A DNA stretch of 64,000 bases from JBFGJH01 sp041586155. GTDB lineage: Bacteria > Actinomycetota > Acidimicrobiia > Spongiisociales > JAENVV01. A program made the position numbers and the translations under genes. Each line of letters begins with the position of its first letter. The stretch's first letter is position 1. Below the pieces are notes generated by a model. The model did not search any database and had not been told where the DNA came from. It saw only the letters and a program-made list of their open reading frames with translations. Below are positions 61,209 to 64,000 of this stretch, in pieces. The stretch is taken from contig JBFHAT010000003.1 in NCBI GenBank assembly GCA_041586155.1, positions 1-64,000 of the forward strand, written 5' to 3'.

Positions 61209-61919
61209 TCATGGCCCATAGATCTGGCTGAACGTTCCCAGCAGCTCTTCGCGAACCCCGGCAGTGCGGCCCTTGCGCTGAGGTTGCGGTTCGGAGCCGG
61301 CGTCCGCATCGTCCAAGGGCGGGGCGGGCTCGTCCGACACGGCCTGGTCGTCGGCATCCGCGTCTTCCGCAAGGGCTGCTTCTGACTCGACCTCATCCTG
61401 CTCGATGAGGTCCGGTTGGAGTGGCGTCACCTCGTTCGCGGCGCGGGTGGTGGCGGCGTCCGGCGACAGCGCTCCGTCGGGGGTCTCGACGCCTGTGTGC
61501 TCGGGTTCCGCGGTGAGCGCATCCTCTGTATGGTCGGGCGAGGCGTCCTCAATCGATGCCGGCTGAGGGGCCGACTGCGGCTCATCTGAATGAACGGCTT
61601 CGATCGGCAGGGGAGACGAGTAAGGGGCCACGGCCTCCGCGGGTTCATCCCACACCGGCGCATCCGAGCCGGCTGTGGCGTCGGCGGGGCTCGCCGGCTC
61701 GGGCGTGCCGACGTCTTCCGACGACGCGTTCTGCTCGATGTCGCCTGCATCATCGCTACCGAACACCGACGCCAGCCATGCGTAGTCGTCCGACTGCGCA
61801 CTCACCTCATCTTCGGTCGGGCTGGCGGTCTCCGGTGCATGGGTCTCTCGCGTCGGAAACCCAATCTCGATTGGATCGTGATCCGCCAATGATCCTCCAG
61901 AAACACCTGTGTCGAACAT
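61209..61919 (-). CDS. Acidic, disordered protein of unknown function
   Basis: 236 residues dominated by Asp, Glu, Ala, Pro and Ser, with loose repeats of the type EPEHTG / DEPQSAP / PDAATT. Only the N-terminus (DDYAWLASVFGS) and the C-terminus (GVREELLGTFSQIYGP) look folded. No signal peptide. It could be a scaffold or regulator that binds through its two short ends. The ATG at 61919 has no clear ribosome-binding site, and the frame is long for a low-complexity sequence by chance. 108 bp upstream of the GGDEF-EAL gene, and on the same strand. Confidence 0.68.
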   Translation of the reverse strand: MFDTGVSGGSLADHDPIEIGFPTRETHAPETASPTEDEVSAQSDDYAWLASVFGSDDAGDIEQNASSEDVGTPEPASPADATAGSDAPVWDEPAEAVAPYSSPLPIEAVHSDEPQSAPQPASIEDASPDHTEDALTAEPEHTGVETPDGALSPDAATTRAANEVTPLQPDLIEQDEVESEAALAEDADADDQAVSDEPAPPLDDADAGSEPQPQRKGRTAGVREELLGTFSQIYGP

Positions 61920-61998
61920 CGGCAGGCGGGCCTCCAGGCTTGAGATGTTCGGGCTCGTGGTCAGGATCCTGGGGAAGTGCGGGGCGAGCGGTCAATGC

Positions 61999-62601
61999 TC
62001 ACCAGCCCCGTGCCCTCCAATCGTCGAGGGCCGGCTGTTCCTTCGCCACCGTGCTCGGCGAGCCGTGGCCCGGATAGAAGACCGTCTCTGCGGGAAGGCT
62101 GAACAGCCGGGCTTCGATACTCGCCATGATCTGATCGAAGTCGGAGTACGGGAACCGGGTTGCTCCGGGCCCACCCGGGAAGAGAGTGTCCCCGGAGAAC
62201 AGCACGCCGTCGACGAGAAAGCAGCAAGAACCCGGTGTGTGCCCCGGGGTTTGGATCACCTCGATGCTGGTGCGACCGACCGGGATCGCCATCCCGTCGG
62301 CGAGCGGCAGGTCGATGGGATGGTCGACCAGGAAGGCATCGTGGGGGTGCATCGCGAACCGGCAGCCGGCCTCGACCAGCTCGGGGATGGCCCCCACGTG
62401 GTCGGAGTGACCGTGAGTGGTCAGCACGATCGACGGGGGTCGGTAGCCCTTCCAGGCCAGCAACCGATTTGGCTGGTCGGCGGCGTCGATGAGGATCGTG
62501 TGGCCAGTCCGCCGACATTCGACGGAGTACACGTTGTTCTCCAGCGGTCCGACCACGAGTCGGTGCACGAGAACGTGGTCTGTGGCAGCGAACGATTCCA
62601 C
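61999..62601 (-). CDS. MBL-fold metallo-hydrolase (glyoxalase II-like)
   Basis: 200 residues from GTG 62601; a GTG at 62619 is also in frame. I prefer 62601 because TAGCGT (62609-62614) ends 7 nt before it, matching other leaderless starts here. The metal motif is LTTHGHSDHVGA, followed by TPGHTPGSCCF, LFSGDTLF and PGHGSPS, which supply the remaining His/Asp ligands. Two metal ions in a hydrolase of thioester, phosphodiester or related substrates. Divergent from the acyl-CoA dehydrogenase gene. Confidence 0.87.
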   Translation of the reverse strand: MESFAATDHVLVHRLVVGPLENNVYSVECRRTGHTILIDAADQPNRLLAWKGYRPPSIVLTTHGHSDHVGAIPELVEAGCRFAMHPHDAFLVDHPIDLPLADGMAIPVGRTSIEVIQTPGHTPGSCCFLVDGVLFSGDTLFPGGPGATRFPYSDFDQIMASIEARLFSLPAETVFYPGHGSPSTVAKEQPALDDWRARGW

Positions 62602-62666
62602 GGCCGGCACGCTACTCACCGGGGAGCGTGACCTGCAGTTAACATGCGGGGCGGAGGAAGGACGCC

Positions 62667-63788
62667 GTGCATTTTGGATTCAGCAACGAGCAGGAGCTGC
62701 TCCGGGAGACAGCCCGGCGCTACCTCACCGATCGTCTGCCGACGAGTCACGTGCGGCAGCTCATGATCACGCCTTCGGGTCACGATCCCCTCATCTGGAA
62801 AGAGATGGCCGAGATGGGCTGGCATGGTTTGGCCCTGCCCCGGGAAGTGGGGGGTTCGGGCTCCTCGGTTCGTGAACTGGCGATCGTATTGGAGGAGATG
62901 GGCCGGGTGCTGGCGCCGGGCCCCTTCTTTTCGACCGTGGCGTTGGCCGCCCCGCTCGTGGAGGCGGCGGCATCGGGCGAGCAGCGCCATGAGGCGCTCG
63001 GCGCCATCGCCGATGGGCGGATGACCGCAACGGTGGCGCTGGTGGCGCCCGACGGCAGGTGGGGTGAGGGCCGGATGGGGGTCGATGCCACCCAGGTCGG
63101 CGACGGTTGGATCCTTGCCGGACAGAAGTCCTTCGTCGTCGACGGACACACAGCCGACCTGCTGATCGTGCCGGCGGATACCGGCGACGGTCCTGCCCTC
63201 TTCCTCGTCGAGGGCAGTCGGTCGGGTGTGCGGCGAGAAGCGGCGGAGGTCATGGACCTCACCAGAAAGCTCGCCGACGTGCGGTTCGACGGAGTGCGGG
63301 TCGAAGACGCCCGCCGCATCGGCGAACCGGGTGCGGCCGCAGCATCCCTGCAGAGGATGCTCGACATCGCCTCGGTGTGCCTGGCCGCTGAGCAGGTCGG
63401 GGGTGCCGAGCGCGTGTTGGAGATTGCGGTGGCGTATGCCAAGGACCGAAAGCAGTTCGGGCGGCCCATCGGCAGCTTCCAAGCTGTCAAGCACATGTGC
63501 GCCGACATGCTGGTTTCCGTCGAGGCAGCCAAGTCGGTGGCACATCATGCGGCCTGGGCGGCCGGCGCCGACGACGAGGACCTGCCAGTGGCGGCTTCGC
63601 TGGCGGCCGCGTATTGCTCCGAGGTGTACTACCGGGTCGCCGCGGACAACATCCAGATCCATGGCGGCATCGGGTTCACATGGGAGCATGATGCCCACCT
63701 GTTCTTCAAACGGGCCGCGTCGTCTCGGATGCTGCTCGGAACGCCTACCGACCACCGAGCCGAGCTCGCAGCGCGACTGGGGGTGTGA
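62667..63788 (+). CDS. Acyl-CoA dehydrogenase
   Basis: 373 residues from GTG 62667 with a strong GGAGGAAGGA Shine-Dalgarno. N-terminal helical domain starts HFGFSNEQELLRETARRYL. The beta domain is short and divergent, with DGWILAGQKSFVVDGHTADL. The C-terminal helical domain carries KDRKQFGRPIGSFQAVKH and IQIHGGIGFTWEHDAHLFFK with the catalytic-position Glu. FAD enzyme introducing a double bond into an acyl-CoA; substrate not identifiable. The stop overlaps the next start as GTGA. Confidence 0.9.
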   Translation: MHFGFSNEQELLRETARRYLTDRLPTSHVRQLMITPSGHDPLIWKEMAEMGWHGLALPREVGGSGSSVRELAIVLEEMGRVLAPGPFFSTVALAAPLVEAAASGEQRHEALGAIADGRMTATVALVAPDGRWGEGRMGVDATQVGDGWILAGQKSFVVDGHTADLLIVPADTGDGPALFLVEGSRSGVRREAAEVMDLTRKLADVRFDGVRVEDARRIGEPGAAAASLQRMLDIASVCLAAEQVGGAERVLEIAVAYAKDRKQFGRPIGSFQAVKHMCADMLVSVEAAKSVAHHAAWAAGADDEDLPVAASLAAAYCSEVYYRVAADNIQIHGGIGFTWEHDAHLFFKRAASSRMLLGTPTDHRAELAARLGV

Positions 63789-64000
63789 CGGTGAGCAGCG
63801 TGACGGCGGTGGCTCTCGGGGCGGTGTTGGCGGCATTTCTGCTCGTACTGGCTGCGCTGATGGTGTGGCAGGAGGGGAGACGCGGCCGCGGTGCCGGGTC
63901 GGATCCGATCGAATACGTCCTCGACGACGCTGTGGCCTGGACGATCGACCGGATCGATGCGGCGACGAGGGCTCGGCTCGCTCGACACGACGTGCTCCGG
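63785..64000 (+). CDS. Membrane-anchored protein, start only
   Basis: 72 codons run from GTG 63785, overlapping the acyl-CoA dehydrogenase stop as GTGA, to the right edge with no stop. A hydrophobic helix occupies residues ~7-29 (AVALGAVLAAFLLVLAALMV). After a basic stretch (RRGRG) comes a helical region (VAWTIDRIDAATRARLARHD). The family cannot be told from this piece. Confidence 0.65.
   Translation, partial: MTVSSVTAVALGAVLAAFLLVLAALMVWQEGRRGRGAGSDPIEYVLDDAVAWTIDRIDAATRARLARHDVLR

Overview
The window is GC-rich, densely packed DNA from an actinobacterium. A WhiB-family gene, an F420-type luciferase-like oxidoreductase, a SUF iron-sulfur system with a SufU scaffold, many GTG starts and many start codons with no room for a leader all point there. 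The cysteine-paired S-layer-homology (SLH) repeats resemble those I associate with uncultured Acidimicrobiia, but that class assignment is inference.

Layout. 1-8558 (minus): five linked glycosyltransferase genes, one fused to a CsaB-like polysaccharide pyruvyltransferase, then a CAP-domain protein with SLH repeats. 8719-17455: a divergent SpoIID/LytB-SLH protein, a nucleotide-sugar dehydrogenase, two more glycosyltransferases, a membrane protein, leucyl aminopeptidase and a polyprenyl-phosphate sugar transferase. Together these form a surface-polysaccharide and surface-protein locus. The pyruvyltransferase could make the ligand that the neighbouring SLH repeats bind. 17456-25900: a DUF6941-like protein, a rhodanese-MoeB protein, a frameshifted DUF1801 gene, a Lon-substrate-domain protein, a YihY/BrkB membrane protein, a heterodimeric ABC exporter, an M23 peptidase and a small Rossmann protein.

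25949-43559: glutamate synthase large subunit, an intergenic block of hairpin repeats, then sufB. PAP2, sigma factor, uracil-DNA glycosylase and metZ separate sufB from sufD-Rieske-sufC. Next come a hydrolase, an M42-like peptidase, a 39-bp tandem repeat holding the stop codons of two convergent genes, an S51-like protein with a CysS-like tail, another hydrolase and fumarase. 43579-50392: whiB, an epimerase-like gene, a gene broken by several frameshifts, an 843-residue protein of unknown function behind a palindrome-bearing promoter, and a second suf operon (sufC2-sufS-sufU).

50471-64000: YbaK-like deacylase, the Leloir pair galK-galE with an LLM oxidoreductase, DUF445, a flavodoxin-like oxidoreductase, CoA-binding protein, an L7/L12-like membrane TPR protein, a GGDEF-EAL protein, an acidic disordered protein, an MBL hydrolase, an acyl-CoA dehydrogenase and the start of a membrane protein.

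The clearest genome-wide signal is a TAnnnT hexamer 6-9 nt before at least 16 start codons, the signature of leaderless transcription. At two of these promoters, whiB and the 843-residue gene, a perfect palindrome sits between the -35 and -10 boxes, which suggests repressor operators. No rRNA, tRNA, CRISPR array or intact mobile element was seen.
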